From NCBI RefSeq assembly GCF_000725385.1, contig NZ_CP008884.1:2232001-2296000 (forward strand): a stretch of DNA of 64,000 nt. Reading direction: 5' to 3'. Under the pieces are notes generated by a model that was given only the letters and a program-made list of their open reading frames with translations, was not told the origin of the DNA and ran no database searches. The DNA is from Dyella japonica A8 (GTDB taxonomy: Bacteria > Pseudomonadota > Gammaproteobacteria > Xanthomonadales > Rhodanobacteraceae). This document shows, piece after piece, positions 26,320 to 35,188 of this stretch. Each line of letters starts with the position of its first letter. The first letter of the stretch is position 1. The translations under genes and the position numbers were made by a program.

Positions 26320-26781
26320 ATGTCGTTCCGTCTTCCCTTGCTGGCCGTCGCCACCGTGTTCGCGTTGTCCGCGTGCTCGATGTTCCACCACCACAAGGAA
26401 GAAGCTCCCCAGCCGCCGGTCGCAGCCGCCGCACCCGTGCACCAGGCCCTGATGAAGACGTTGGTGGGCGACGTGCGCTATGACCTGCCGCAGGCGGTGC
26501 CGGCCGATGCCGTGCTGATCGTGACGCTGGCGGACGTGAGCCGCCAGGATGTGGCCGCGCGCACCATCGCGGAAGAACGCATCCAGCCGGTGGGCGCCTC
26601 GCCGGTGGATTTCATGCTGAGCTACGACCCGGCCGAACTGCGCGACGGCGTGGATTTCGCCATTGGCGTGCGTTTGCAGCAGGGCGACAAGCTGCTTGCC
26701 ATCAACGACACGCGCACCAGCGTGCTGGGCCGTTCCGGCGAGAACGGCCCGGTGAGCATCACCCTCAAGGCCGTGCCGTAA
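26320..26781 (+). CDS. YbaY/YscW-type lipoprotein
   Basis: A 153-aa lipoprotein: signal sequence with lipobox LSAC (Cys19), a His/Lys/Pro/Ala linker (HHHKEEAPQPPVAAAA), then a single beta-sandwich domain (about 45-153; LVGDVRYDLPQAVPADAVLIVTLADVS) typical of the YbaY/YscW family. Family role: YscW pilots secretins; YbaY's function is unclear. Convergent with the M23 peptidase gene (18 bp between stops). Confidence 0.75.
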   Translation: MSFRLPLLAVATVFALSACSMFHHHKEEAPQPPVAAAAPVHQALMKTLVGDVRYDLPQAVPADAVLIVTLADVSRQDVAARTIAEERIQPVGASPVDFMLSYDPAELRDGVDFAIGVRLQQGDKLLAINDTRTSVLGRSGENGPVSITLKAVP

Positions 26782-26799
26782 CGGCGCTCACCAGCCTGC

Positions 26800-27624
26800 T
26801 CAATGCGGGCTGGTGCCTACGATGCCGGGCAGCAGCATCGGATCCAGTCGCACCTCGAACCAGTTGAAGCCCCAGTGCACATGCGGCCCGGTGGCGCGAC
26901 CGGTCATGCCCGCCGCGCCGATCACCTCGCCTTGATGCACGGCCTGCCCAACCGTCACGTCGATCCGTGACAGGTGCAGGAAGTTCGAACTCAGCCCGAA
27001 GCCGTGGTCGATGAGCACGGTGCCGCCGGTGAGGTAGAGGTCGGGCTTGGCAAACGTGATCACGCCGTCGGCGGGCGCCTTCACCGGCGTGCCTTGGGGC
27101 ACGGCGATATCCATGCCCGGGTGCGGTGATTTGGGCGTGCCGTTGAAGACGCGCTGGCTGCCGAAGCGTCCGCTGATGCGCCCCACCACGGGCCAGATAA
27201 AGCCCTGCGCGAAACCCTCGCGATCGTCGTCGCGCTTGCGCGCGGCGGCGACCTCGGCCTGTTCGCGCTGGATGCGCGTGGCGATATCGGGTGGCGGGTT
27301 CACCGTCTTGGGCGGCACGCCGTTGACGCGTTCCATCGGCCATGCGCGCGGTGTCACGGCGACGCGCGTGGTTTCGCGGCGTCCGTCAGGCAGGGTGAGT
27401 ACGACCGTGATCGGCCCCTGCTCATCGCGGCTGGCGCCGAACACCAGCATGCCGTCCGAACCAACGCGGACCGGTTTGCCGTTCACCGTGGCGGTGGCGC
27501 CTGCCGGCACCGTCGCCGTTACCAGCCCACCTTGGGACATGCTTGGTGGCAGGTCGGCCGCCATGGCGGGCAGGGCGGCCATGCCGAGGGCGAGCCAAAG
27601 GCCCGCCCTCCGCGTGAACGTCAT
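26800..27624 (-). CDS. secreted M23 (LytM) metallopeptidase
   Basis: A 274-aa exported protein: a signal peptide ending AMAAD, an N-terminal beta domain (about 30-115), a charged linker, then an M23 domain (about 150-265) with the zinc motif HPGMDIA and the second motif HVHWG, both complete. It probably cleaves peptidoglycan cross-links or binds amidases. ATG 27624 overlaps the pyrC stop by ATGA, so the two are translated together. Confidence 0.88.
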   Translation of the reverse strand: MTFTRRAGLWLALGMAALPAMAADLPPSMSQGGLVTATVPAGATATVNGKPVRVGSDGMLVFGASRDEQGPITVVLTLPDGRRETTRVAVTPRAWPMERVNGVPPKTVNPPPDIATRIQREQAEVAAARKRDDDREGFAQGFIWPVVGRISGRFGSQRVFNGTPKSPHPGMDIAVPQGTPVKAPADGVITFAKPDLYLTGGTVLIDHGFGLSSNFLHLSRIDVTVGQAVHQGEVIGAAGMTGRATGPHVHWGFNWFEVRLDPMLLPGIVGTSPH

Positions 27625-28958
27625 CGGGCGAAGGCCAGGCGCTGGCCGCGCACGCCCTGATCCACGTTCTGGCCGTCCCACACGCGCTGGCCGTTGACGA
27701 AGGTGGCCGCGATGGAGCTGTTGAAGGTGTATCCCTCGAACGGCGACCAGGCGCACTTGGACAGCACTTCCTCGCGACGCACGGTGTGCGGCTTGTTGGG
27801 GTCCACCAGTACCAGATCGGCGGCGTAGCCTTCACGCAGGAAGCCGCGTTCCTTCACGTCGAACAGCGTGGCCGGCGCATGCGTCACGGCTTCCACCACG
27901 CGCTCCAGCGTCAGTTGGCCTTCGAACACGCGCTGCAGGGCGGCCTGCAGGGCGAACTGCACCAGCGGCAGACCACCGGGCGCCTTGTCGTACAGCTGGC
28001 CCTTCTCTTCGAGGAGATGCGGCGCGTGGTCGGTGGCGAGCACGTCCAGGCGGCCTTCGGCCAGCGCCTTGATGATGGCCTCGCGGTCGGCGGCCGTCTT
28101 GATCGCCGGGTTGCACTTGATCAGGAAGCCCAGGCGTTCGTAGTCGCGGTCGTCGAAGTGCAGGAAATGCACGCAGGTTTCCGCGGTGATGCGCTTGCCC
28201 TTGACCGGGCCCGGCTCGAACAGCGCCAGCTCGTCCGCGGTGGAGATGTGCAGCACGTGAAGGCGGCTGTTGTGGCGCTTGGCCAGTTCGATGGCCAGGC
28301 GGGTGGACTTGATGCAGGCCTCGCGCGAGCGGATCAGCGGATGTTCGCGGGGCGGGATGGCGTCGCCGTATTTCTCGTGCGCCTTGGCGAGATTCACGTC
28401 GATCATCGGCGTGTCTTCGCAGTGCGTGATGATGGGCGTGGGGGCGTCGCGGAAAATGCCGTTCAGCACGTCCGGGTTGTCCACCAGCATGTTGCCGGTG
28501 GACGCGCCCATGAACACCTTGATGCCGGGGGCGGCGAGCGGATCGAGGCGGCGAATGGCCTCCAGGTTGTCGTTGCTGGCGCCCATATAGAACGCGTAGT
28601 TGACGGCGGAGACCTCCGCCGCGCGGGCGTACTTGGCCTCCAGCGTCTCGCGGTCCAGCGCGGGCGGCTTGGTGTTGGGCATCTCCATGTAGCTGGTGAT
28701 GCCGCCGGCGGCGCAGGCGCGCGATTCGTGGGCGATATCGGCCTTCTGCGTCAGGCCGGGTTCACGGAAATGCACCTGGTCGTCGATCATGCCGGGGAAC
28801 AGCCACAGGCCGCTGGCATCCACCACCTGCTCGCCGGGGCGGGCGTTCAGGTCGCCGGCGATGGCATCGATGCGCCCGTTCTTCACGCGCAGGTCGGCGT
28901 GGAAGCGGCGGCCTTCGTTGACCAGTTCGGCGTTCTTGATCAGCCAGTCAGTGGACAT
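27621..28958 (-). CDS. pyrC: dihydroorotase (type I-like)
   Basis: A 445-aa amidohydrolase for the third step of pyrimidine synthesis. Seen: [13 protein letters not shown] at the metal site, where the usual HxH is Gln61-Val-His63; the lysine-carboxylation region ([13 protein letters not shown]); [17 protein letters not shown]; and [12 protein letters not shown]. The DQVHFREPG variant is shared with a Bacteroidetes-like dihydroorotase subfamily, so it is likely active. ATG 28958 has AGGAG upstream. It overlaps yidD and the M23 gene, forming a three-gene run. Confidence 0.9.
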   Translation of the reverse strand: MSTDWLIKNAELVNEGRRFHADLRVKNGRIDAIAGDLNARPGEQVVDASGLWLFPGMIDDQVHFREPGLTQKADIAHESRACAAGGITSYMEMPNTKPPALDRETLEAKYARAAEVSAVNYAFYMGASNDNLEAIRRLDPLAAPGIKVFMGASTGNMLVDNPDVLNGIFRDAPTPIITHCEDTPMIDVNLAKAHEKYGDAIPPREHPLIRSREACIKSTRLAIELAKRHNSRLHVLHISTADELALFEPGPVKGKRITAETCVHFLHFDDRDYERLGFLIKCNPAIKTAADREAIIKALAEGRLDVLATDHAPHLLEEKGQLYDKAPGGLPLVQFALQAALQRVFEGQLTLERVVEAVTHAPATLFDVKERGFLREGYAADLVLVDPNKPHTVRREEVLSKCAWSPFEGYTFNSSIAATFVNGQRVWDGQNVDQGVRGQRLAFAR

Positions 28959-29205
28959 GGGGTTCTCCTGGGGTGCAGCGGCGGAAAGTGAAGTGTTCGG
29001 GGACGGGGTCGTGGCCACCCTCGCACAGCGGCTGGCAGCGCAGCAGGCGCCAGCCGGCGAGTGCGCCACCCTTGACCGGTCCGAAGCGCACAATGGCAAT
29101 CCGTGCATAATCGGAGCAGCTGGGATGGAAGCGGCAGCGCTGACCCAGCAGGGGGCTTAGCCAGCGCTTGTAGAAGCCGAGCAGTAGAAGTATCAGTCGG
29201 GTCAC
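28948..29205 (-). CDS. yidD: membrane protein insertion efficiency factor YidD
   Basis: An 85-aa protein that helps YidC-dependent insertion. The diagnostic segment [26 protein letters not shown] is recognised (core: [11 protein letters not shown]), with an amphipathic N-terminal helix. The start is GTG 29205, from which the family N terminus VTRLILLLL begins. It overlaps the pyrC start by 11 bp. In many bacteria yidD sits between rnpA and yidC; here it has moved to pyrC. Confidence 0.92.
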   Translation of the reverse strand: MTRLILLLLGFYKRWLSPLLGQRCRFHPSCSDYARIAIVRFGPVKGGALAGWRLLRCQPLCEGGHDPVPEHFTFRRCTPGEPHVH

Positions 29206-29330
29206 GACGGTTTGACGCTGCCGAAACAGTTTGCGGCATGTAGTGTCGCAAGTATTCCAGAAGCGAGGTTGCCGGTGTAAGCCGCTTGGGCTATAACACC
29301 CGGCCGCCAAGGCCAAAATGGTGAAGGGAT

Positions 29331-30431
29331 ATGGCGAAAACGACGCGTAGTGCGACAGCCACCAAGCCGCAGAAGGGAAAGCCTGCCGGCAAGGTGAAAG
29401 ACGTCAAGGCAGCCAAGAAGGCCGCTGCCGGGCGTAGTGCGGCCCCGGCCAAGGCCGCTGCTGCAAAGAAACCGGCTGCCAAGAAGGCGCCGGTGAAGAA
29501 GGTTGCCGCCGCCAAGAAGCCTGCCGCCAAGAAGGTCGTCGCCAAGGCCCCGGCCAAGAGCGTCGCCAAGAAGGCGGCTCCCAAGCCCGTGGCCAAGAAG
29601 GCGGTGCCGGCGAAAAAGCCGGTCGTCGCCAAGAAGATCGAAAAGCCGGTCGCCAAGAAGGTTGCGGCGCCCGCCAAGAAACAACCGCCCAAGTCGGTGA
29701 CCAAGCCGGTGAAGCCGGCTCCCGCACCGGTAAAGGCGGAGACCAAGGCCGCCCCCGCCAAGGCAGCCAGCGCCGCTCCCGCCAAGCAGCCCGCAGCTGC
29801 GCGGCAGGCGGCACCGGCCCCGGTCAAGGCAGCCCCGGTTTCCCCCGCGGCGCCGGCCAAGCCGGCCGCTTCGCCCCTCATGGGCAAGGTGGCCAGTGCG
29901 ACCGCGCGACATACCCCCATTAAAACTCAGAAAGCCCAGCAGTCCTCGATGAACAAATCTGCAACTCTCGACAATGGCATCACCCGCGAAGACGGCCGTT
30001 ACGCGCTGCCTTCTACCACGCTGATCGATCTGCCCAAGGGTTATCGCCCCTCGAACGACGAGGAGTACATGAACCCCAAGCATCTCGCCTACTTCCGCAA
30101 CAAGTTGCGCGAATGGCGTGAACAGCTGGTGGAAGAGTCGCGCCAGACCATGGAGAACCTGCGTGACGAGGTGCGTGACGTGGGCGACGAAGCCGAGCGC
30201 GCCACCCGCGAGACCGAAAACTCGCTGGAACTGCGCACGCGCGATCGTTACCGCAAGCTGATCTCCAAGATCGACAAGGCACTGCGCCGCATCGAGGAAG
30301 GTCGCTACGGCTACTGCGAGGAAACCGACGAGGAAATCGGCCTGGAGCGTCTCGACGCCCGTCCGATCGCCACCCTGTCGCTGGATGCGCAGGAGCGTCG
30401 CGAGCATCTGCAGAAGCAGATGGGCGACTGA
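29331..30431 (+). CDS. dksA: RNA polymerase-binding protein DksA with Lys/Ala-rich N-terminal tail
   Basis: A 366-aa protein. Residues 1-200 are a histone H1-like array of AAKK/PAKK repeats, and the last ~150 are DksA. The coiled-coil tip carries DVGDEA, matching DxxDxA needed for polymerase action with ppGpp. Of the four zinc-finger cysteines only Cys329 remains; the others are Thr332, Ser350 and Ala353 (CEETDEEIG...LSLDAQ), a pattern also known from alphaproteobacterial DksA. The start at ATG 29331 includes the tail; an internal ATG at 29949 ([10 protein letters not shown]) could give a tail-free form. Divergent from yidD. Confidence 0.92.
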   Translation: MAKTTRSATATKPQKGKPAGKVKDVKAAKKAAAGRSAAPAKAAAAKKPAAKKAPVKKVAAAKKPAAKKVVAKAPAKSVAKKAAPKPVAKKAVPAKKPVVAKKIEKPVAKKVAAPAKKQPPKSVTKPVKPAPAPVKAETKAAPAKAASAAPAKQPAAARQAAPAPVKAAPVSPAAPAKPAASPLMGKVASATARHTPIKTQKAQQSSMNKSATLDNGITREDGRYALPSTTLIDLPKGYRPSNDEEYMNPKHLAYFRNKLREWREQLVEESRQTMENLRDEVRDVGDEAERATRETENSLELRTRDRYRKLISKIDKALRRIEEGRYGYCEETDEEIGLERLDARPIATLSLDAQERREHLQKQMGD

Positions 30432-30462
30432 ACGGTCGTCTCCTTGCCGCTTGCCGCATGAA

Positions 30463-30496
30463 ACAAAGCCCCGCCATGAGCGGGGCTTTGTTTGTT
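30463..30496. terminator. bidirectional terminator between dksA and sufE
   Basis: ACAAAGCCCCGC (30463-30474) and GCGGGGCTTTGT (30480-30491) form a 12-bp stem followed by TTGTT. The A-rich 5' flank would serve the opposite strand. Confidence 0.85.
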
Positions 30497-30528
30497 GGCG
30501 CCGGATGCCGGCTAACCGCCGCCCGGGA

Positions 30529-30963
30529 TCAGGCCCGCAGCGCCGCCGCCGCGTACGCCTTGATCTTCGCCAGCATGGCGGCCAGGCCGTTGGAGCGGGT
30601 GGGCGAAAGATGCTTCGCCAGGCCGATCGCTTCGATGAAGCGCGGCTCGGTGGCGATGATGTCGCGGGCTGAGCGGTCGGAGTACACGCGCAGCACCAGG
30701 GCGATCAGGCCCGACACGATGGCGGAGTCGCTGGTGGCCTGGAAGTGGAGCTTGTCGGCGTTGCCGCTGGGCACCAGCCACACCATCGACTGGCAGCCGT
30801 GGACGCGGTAGTCCTCGATCTTCAGGTCTTCGGGGAATTCAGGCAGTTGTTTGCCCAGGTCGATCAGGTACTGGTAGCGCTCGGTCCAGTCACCAAAGAA
30901 GGCAAATTCGTCGACGATGTCTTGCTGCGCCTGGTCGGCGTTGGGAGTGGCGATGGCATTCAT
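30529..30963 (-). CDS. sufE: cysteine desulfuration protein SufE
   Basis: A 144-aa sulfur acceptor that takes persulfide from SufS or a related desulfurase. The active Cys57 lies in DYRVHGCQSMVWL, and SGLIALVLRVYS and LAKHLSPTRSNGLAAML are family segments. It stands alone, convergent with dksA. Without sufBCDS in the window, it may be the stand-alone CsdE-type paralogue. Confidence 0.92.
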   Translation of the reverse strand: MNAIATPNADQAQQDIVDEFAFFGDWTERYQYLIDLGKQLPEFPEDLKIEDYRVHGCQSMVWLVPSGNADKLHFQATSDSAIVSGLIALVLRVYSDRSARDIIATEPRFIEAIGLAKHLSPTRSNGLAAMLAKIKAYAAAALRA

Positions 30964-31019
30964 GGGGGCATTATCGCGCGTTTGGCTGTGTGACGCTTTT
31001 GCCTAGCCTCCGCTGGGGG

Positions 31020-31560
31020 GGGAGAGGGGGCGTCATGGATGGCTGCGGCTTTCAGGGGCGAGGGCAGGATTGGGGGGGCAATCTAGCCTTATCGCATCAT
31101 AAGCGCCGTCATCCCTGCGAAGGCAGGAGGCGCTTTTCAACAGCCGAAGGGCTGGTCACCCAGTGACTTTGCTCTTGGCCTTCGGAGTCGGCGTTTCCGC
31201 GACCGGGCCGCTTACGCAGCGGGCGTTTCGACCTTCTGCCGAAGGCCGAGTCACTTTTCTTTTGCTGGCCCAAAAGATCCCACGGGGACTAGCTTCGCGT
31301 CGAAAGTAACCCAAAGAAAATGGCCTCTAGAGCTCCGGTAGCACCGTGTTGAATACAAGCCCTGAGGGCCTCGGTATTTGGCACCTCACGATCCATCCGA
31401 CACACGGTACGGCTACACCGCAACGCACCGATACGCAGAGGGGCTCTGCATGGCGCGGGATACAAGCCCTGAAGGTTCCGAAGCCCGGATGGCGACAGGC
31501 GCAACGCCTACGCACAGCGGCTACCCCGCAACGCGCCGTCGCCAAGAGGGCTTAAGGCAG
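31020..31560 (+). repeat. composite intergenic repeat block (E-A-C-D), copy 4, with interruptions
   Basis: Occupies most of the 30964-31676 gap. Module E is at about 31030-31065. REP A begins at 31108 but is split by a 30-nt segment (31128-31157). Module C (about 31212-31327) is split by 25 nt (31278-31302), and module D lies at about 31334-31560. It has the same order and orientation as the block at 9.4 kb. No gene is seen. Confidence 0.75.
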
Positions 31561-31676
31561 GGAGGCGCTTGGGCAGGCCACAGAGGCCATCGCTTCCGCC
31601 GCGCCCCTTTTGGGGAGGGGCGGGGCGAAGGAGGGTGAAGGGGGTGGCTTGATAAGCAGACTGAGCTTTGTATAGC

Positions 31677-33053
31677 TCAACCCTTGACCACACTCCATCG
31701 CGTGCCCTGGGCGCCATCCTCAATGGCGATACCCATCGCCGTCAGTTCCTCGCGAATGGCGTCGGCACGCTTGAAGTCCTTCGCCGCACGCGCAGCGCGG
31801 CGCTCTTCCAGCAAAGCCTCGATGCGTGCCTCGTCCACTTCGTTCGCGCCACCGGCCTGCTTGAACCAGCTCTCGGGATCCTGCTGCAGCAGCCCGAGCA
31901 CTGCGCCTGCGCCAAGCAGGGCGGCCTTGGCTGCCGGGCTGCCGGACTGGCGCGCTTCATCGGCCAGTTGGGACAGCTCTGCAAGCGCCTGCGGCGTATT
32001 GAGGTCGTCGCACAATGCGGCCTCAACGGTGGCGGGAATGGGCAGGTGGGTCGTGTCGACGTCGACATCGGCCAGGTCGCGGAGCACGCGGTACCAGCCA
32101 TCGAGCGTGCTGATCGACTGCGTGATGGCGCCTTCGGACCAGTCCAGCGGCTGGCGGTAGTGGCCGCGCAGCAGCAGCAGGCGCAGGGCTTCGGGCGGAT
32201 GCTCCTTGAGCAGCTCGTGCACGAGCATCACGTTGCCCAGTGACTTGGACATCTTGCGGCCGCTGAAGGTCAGCATGCCGTTGTGCAGCCAGAAGCGCGC
32301 AAAGACCTTGCCGCCGTGGGCGCAGGTGGACTGGGCGATCTCGTTTTCGTGGTGCGGGAACTGCAGGTCGACGCCGCCGGCGTGGATGTCGATGGTATCG
32401 CCCAGGTGGGCTTCGCTCATGGCGGAGCACTCGATGTGCCAGCCGGGTCGGCCGCGACCCCAGGGGCTGTCCCAGCCGGGCAGGTCGGGCGTGGAGGGCT
32501 TCCACAGCACGAAATCGCCGGGGCTCTTCTTGTACGGGGCCACCTCGACGCGGGCGCCAGCCAGCAGTTCCTCGGGGTCTCGGCCCGAAAGCGCGCCATA
32601 GGCCGGGAACGACTCCACCTCGAACAGCACGTGGCCTTCGGCGGCGTAGGCGTGGCCGCTGGCGATCAGGCGCTCGATCATGGTGATGATCTGCGGGATA
32701 TGCGCCGTGGCGTACGGTTCCACGTCCGGTGGGGCAATGCCCAGCTTCGCCATGTCCTCGCGGTACGCCTGGGCGTAGCGGGTGGTAATGCTCTCGATGC
32801 CCACGCCCAGCTGTTGGGCGGCGGCATTGATCTTGTCATCGACGTCGGTGATGTTGCGGGCGTAAACCACGTTGGGATAGTGGCGCCGCAGCAGTTTGGC
32901 CAGCACGTCGAACACCACCGGGCCGCGCGCGTTGCCGATGTGCACGTAGTTGTAGACGGTCGGCCCGCACAGGTACATGGTGACCCGGTTGGGGTCGAGC
33001 GGGGCGAACGTTTCCACGCGGCGCGTCAGGTTGTTGTGCAGCGAAATCGGCAT
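31677..33053 (-). CDS. cysS: cysteine--tRNA ligase
   Basis: A 458-aa class I synthetase. Seen: zinc ligand Cys29 in [15 protein letters not shown] at 38-41, further zinc ligands in [15 protein letters not shown] and the HHENEIAQS segment, KMSKSLGN at about 270, and a helical anticodon-binding end. The start is ATG 33053. A complete gene of normal length, followed by the repeat block. Confidence 0.96.
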   Translation of the reverse strand: MPISLHNNLTRRVETFAPLDPNRVTMYLCGPTVYNYVHIGNARGPVVFDVLAKLLRRHYPNVVYARNITDVDDKINAAAQQLGVGIESITTRYAQAYREDMAKLGIAPPDVEPYATAHIPQIITMIERLIASGHAYAAEGHVLFEVESFPAYGALSGRDPEELLAGARVEVAPYKKSPGDFVLWKPSTPDLPGWDSPWGRGRPGWHIECSAMSEAHLGDTIDIHAGGVDLQFPHHENEIAQSTCAHGGKVFARFWLHNGMLTFSGRKMSKSLGNVMLVHELLKEHPPEALRLLLLRGHYRQPLDWSEGAITQSISTLDGWYRVLRDLADVDVDTTHLPIPATVEAALCDDLNTPQALAELSQLADEARQSGSPAAKAALLGAGAVLGLLQQDPESWFKQAGGANEVDEARIEALLEERRAARAAKDFKRADAIREELTAMGIAIEDGAQGTRWSVVKG

Positions 33054-33316
33054 CGGTCAGGTGGTCCGGACGGTGGGGCCTGCGCCGGGCGGCGCAAGCC
33101 AGTCGCGCATCTTAACAAGCCGCGGGGGCAGCCGCAGGCGGCCCGGACTCTCCGAAGCGGCCCGCATGCCGGCCAGAACAGTGCCAAAAGGGGGAGGGGA
33201 AGGCCGTTGTCTGCCCGCCTCAGGAATATCTCTAAGCGTTGATTCAGTGTGAATTTGCTGGAATGGATGCTAGAGGCGCAGAGATGCGTCCTCAGTTGCT
33301 CCTTGCGGAGGTCGTA

Positions 33317-33853
33317 ATGACCAAGTGGTTGTTCCCCGCGCTGGTGCTGTCCCTGGTGACCACCGGCGTATTTGCGCAGGACGCGCGGTACCAGAATCAA
33401 AACGACGACAACACCCACTATGGATGGGCGGATGTGTTGCGCGTCGACCCGGTGTATGGCGTGGCACGTACCGAAGTGCCGCGGCAGGAATGTTATGACC
33501 AGCAGGTGGTGCGCCAGACGCCCAGCCAGGGTTCGGCCGCGGGCACCATTCTTGGTGCGGTGGTGGGCGGCGTGCTGGGCAGCACGGTGGGCAAAGGCAA
33601 TGGCCGTACCGCGGCCACCGTGGGCGGCGCGGTCGTCGGCGGTGCGGTGGGCAACGGCGTCACCCAGTCGGGTGGCGGCGAATACGAGACCACCGAGACC
33701 CATTGCCGCCAGGTGAGCGCGGTGAGCGAGCAGCGCCGCATCATGGGTTACGACGTGGAATACCGTTACCGGGGCGAGGTATACCTGTCCCGCCTCAACT
33801 ACGACCCCGGCGAGCGCCTGCGCGTGAGGGTGAGCGTTTCTCCCGCCGACTGA
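33317..33853 (+). CDS. glycine-zipper 2TM-domain outer-envelope protein
   Basis: A 178-aa exported protein: a cleavable signal (ending GVFAQ), then after residue 70 a glycine-zipper stretch (GTILGAVVGGVLGSTVGKG...VGGAVVGGAVGN) typical of Rickettsia 17-kDa antigen/SlyB-like proteins, then a C-terminal beta part (YRYRGEVYLSRLNYDPGERL). ATG 33317 has GGAG upstream. No lipobox Cys is seen. The role is probably envelope integrity; unproven. Confidence 0.8.
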   Translation: MTKWLFPALVLSLVTTGVFAQDARYQNQNDDNTHYGWADVLRVDPVYGVARTEVPRQECYDQQVVRQTPSQGSAAGTILGAVVGGVLGSTVGKGNGRTAATVGGAVVGGAVGNGVTQSGGGEYETTETHCRQVSAVSEQRRIMGYDVEYRYRGEVYLSRLNYDPGERLRVRVSVSPAD

Positions 33854-33863
33854 GATTCCGGCC

Positions 33864-33885
33864 ATCGCCGCCTTCCGGCGGCGAT
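33864..33885 (+). terminator. hairpin after glycine-zipper gene
   Basis: ATCGCCGCC (33864-33872) and GGCGGCGAT (33877-33885) pair around TTCC. No T-run follows. Likely the 3' end structure of the preceding gene. Confidence 0.5.
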
Positions 33886-33920
33886 CTGCCGTCCGGGCTT
33901 GCCTTTTGCGTCGCTCCTTG

Positions 33921-33949
33921 TTGCATGGCAGCGAAATTCCCGTCATGAT
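33921..33949 (+). promoter_or_regulatory. candidate promoter of arg leader/argF'
   Basis: TTGCAT (33921-33926) and CATGAT (33944-33949) are 17 bp apart, placing transcription start near 33956, about 20 nt before the leader ORF. Matches to consensus are modest. An 11-bp palindrome TTGAA-G-TTCAA (33949-33959) overlaps the expected start; it is too short to be called an operator. Confidence 0.35.
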
Positions 33950-33974
33950 TGAAGTTCAACCACCCGGAACTTTC

Positions 33975-34079
33975 ATGTCCGCAGCCGTCTATACCGCCAC
34001 TGTCCTCACTAGCGCCCGCATGGCCGCTGGGATGACGTCGCGTGCTCGCCGACCGCTGCTCCGCCAATTGGCCGGGTAG
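33975..34079 (+). CDS. putative arginine leader peptide
   Basis: An unannotated 34-codon ORF ending 99 bp before argF'. It has Arg at codons 15, 23, 25, 26 and 30, with the cluster SRARRPLLR near the end, and stops at TAG 34077-34079. GGAA lies 5 nt before the ATG. Its last codons (34071-34077) can pair with the 5' arm of the terminator that follows. This is the layout of ribosome-stalling attenuation leaders. GC-rich DNA yields Arg codons readily, so the peptide alone is not proof. Confidence 0.45.
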   Translation: MSAAVYTATVLTSARMAAGMTSRARRPLLRQLAG

Positions 34080-34121
34080 GCTGTCGCACGCGTTTAACGT
34101 GCATCGACGACAAAACCCGGC
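34071..34121 (+). promoter_or_regulatory. candidate antiterminator of the arg attenuator
   Basis: GCCGGGT (34071-34077, the end of the leader ORF) is complementary to ACCCGGC (34115-34121), which is the 5' arm of the terminator. Between them GTCGCACG (34083-34090) pairs with CGTG-cat-CGAC (34098-34108). A ribosome stalled at Arg codons 23-26 would leave 34071 onward free and allow this fold; one reaching the stop codon would cover it. Confidence 0.45.
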
Positions 34122-34139
34122 TTACAGCCGGGTTTTTTT
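34112..34139 (+). terminator. intrinsic terminator upstream of argF' (attenuator)
   Basis: AAAACCCGGC (34112-34121) and GCCGGGTTTT (34127-34136) pair around TTACA and the T-run continues to seven T's. It lies between the leader ORF and argF', not after any annotated gene, so it should govern read-through into argF'. Confidence 0.8.
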
Positions 34140-34178
34140 GTTTCCGGGATTCGACATTCGACAAGGGCAACTTCCACC

Positions 34179-35186
34179 ATGACGCTCCGCCACTTTCTGA
34201 CCACCCAGGATTACAGCCGCGCCGAGATCGACGCGTTGCTCGATGAAGCCGCGGCCTTCAAGCGCTCCCCCCGCGGCCAGCAGCTGGCCGGCAAGTCGGT
34301 AGCGCTGATGTTCTTCAACCCGTCGATGCGCACCCGCACCAGCTTCGAGCTGGGTGCGTTCCATCTGGGCGGCCACGCCATCGTGCTGGCGCCGGGCAAG
34401 GATGCATGGCCGATCGAGTTCGAGGTCGGCACCGTGATGGACGGCGATACCGAGGAGCACATCGCGGAAGTCGCCCGCGTGCTGTCGCGCTACGTGGACC
34501 TGATCGCCGTGCGCGCCTTCCCCAAATTCCAGGACTGGAAGGTGGATCGCGAGGACAACGTCATCAAGGCGTTCGCCAAGTACGCCACGGTGCCGGTGAT
34601 CAACATGGAAACCATCACCCACCCCTGTCAGGAGCTGGCGCACGCACTGGCGCTGAAGGAGCACCTGGGCAACCTGCAGAACAAGAAGTACGTGCTCACC
34701 TGGACGTACCACCCCAAGCCGCTCAACACGGCCGTCGCCAACTCCGCGCTGCTGATCGCCACCAAGATGGGCATGGACGTGACCCTGCTGTGCCCCACGC
34801 CGGACTACGTGCTCGACGAGCGCTACATGGCCTTCGGCTATCAGAACGCGAAGGAAAACGGCGGTTCGCTCAAGGTGAGCCACGACATCGAGGACGCCTA
34901 TCGCGGCGCCGACGTCGTCTACGCCAAGAGCTGGGGCGCATTGCCGTTCTTCGGCCAGTGGGACAAGGAAAAGCCCATCCGCGACGCCAACAAGCACTTC
35001 ATCGTGGACGAGGCAAAGATGGCGCTGACCAACAACGGCCTCTTCAGCCACTGCCTGCCGCTGCGCCGCAACGTCAAGGCCACGGACGCGGTGATGGATT
35101 CGCCTGCCTGCATCGCCGTCGATGAAGCAGAGAACCGCCTGCACGTGCAGAAGGCGGTGATGGCCTCGCTGATCGGCCAGCGCTGA
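34179..35186 (+). CDS. argF': N-acetylornithine carbamoyltransferase
   Basis: A 335-aa transcarbamylase using N-acetyl-L-ornithine instead of ornithine, as in Xanthomonas. It shows carbamoyl-phosphate motif FFNPSMRTRTSFELGAF, the acetylornithine-type loops FEVGTVMDGDTEEHIAEVARVL (core MDGDTEEHIAE) and FPKFQDWKVDRED, HPCQELAHAL, and HCLPLRRNVKATDAV, whose Lys is the residue carboxylated in the Xanthomonas enzyme. It heads the arginine cluster behind the putative attenuator; paiB follows after 2 bp. Confidence 0.95.
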   Translation: MTLRHFLTTQDYSRAEIDALLDEAAAFKRSPRGQQLAGKSVALMFFNPSMRTRTSFELGAFHLGGHAIVLAPGKDAWPIEFEVGTVMDGDTEEHIAEVARVLSRYVDLIAVRAFPKFQDWKVDREDNVIKAFAKYATVPVINMETITHPCQELAHALALKEHLGNLQNKKYVLTWTYHPKPLNTAVANSALLIATKMGMDVTLLCPTPDYVLDERYMAFGYQNAKENGGSLKVSHDIEDAYRGADVVYAKSWGALPFFGQWDKEKPIRDANKHFIVDEAKMALTNNGLFSHCLPLRRNVKATDAVMDSPACIAVDEAENRLHVQKAVMASLIGQR

Positions 35187-35188
35187 TC

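Noticed and set aside
33949..33959. ArgR operator (TTGAA-G-TTCAA)
   Set aside because: Only 11 bp and lacks the flanking bases of an 18-bp ARG box; noted but not called.
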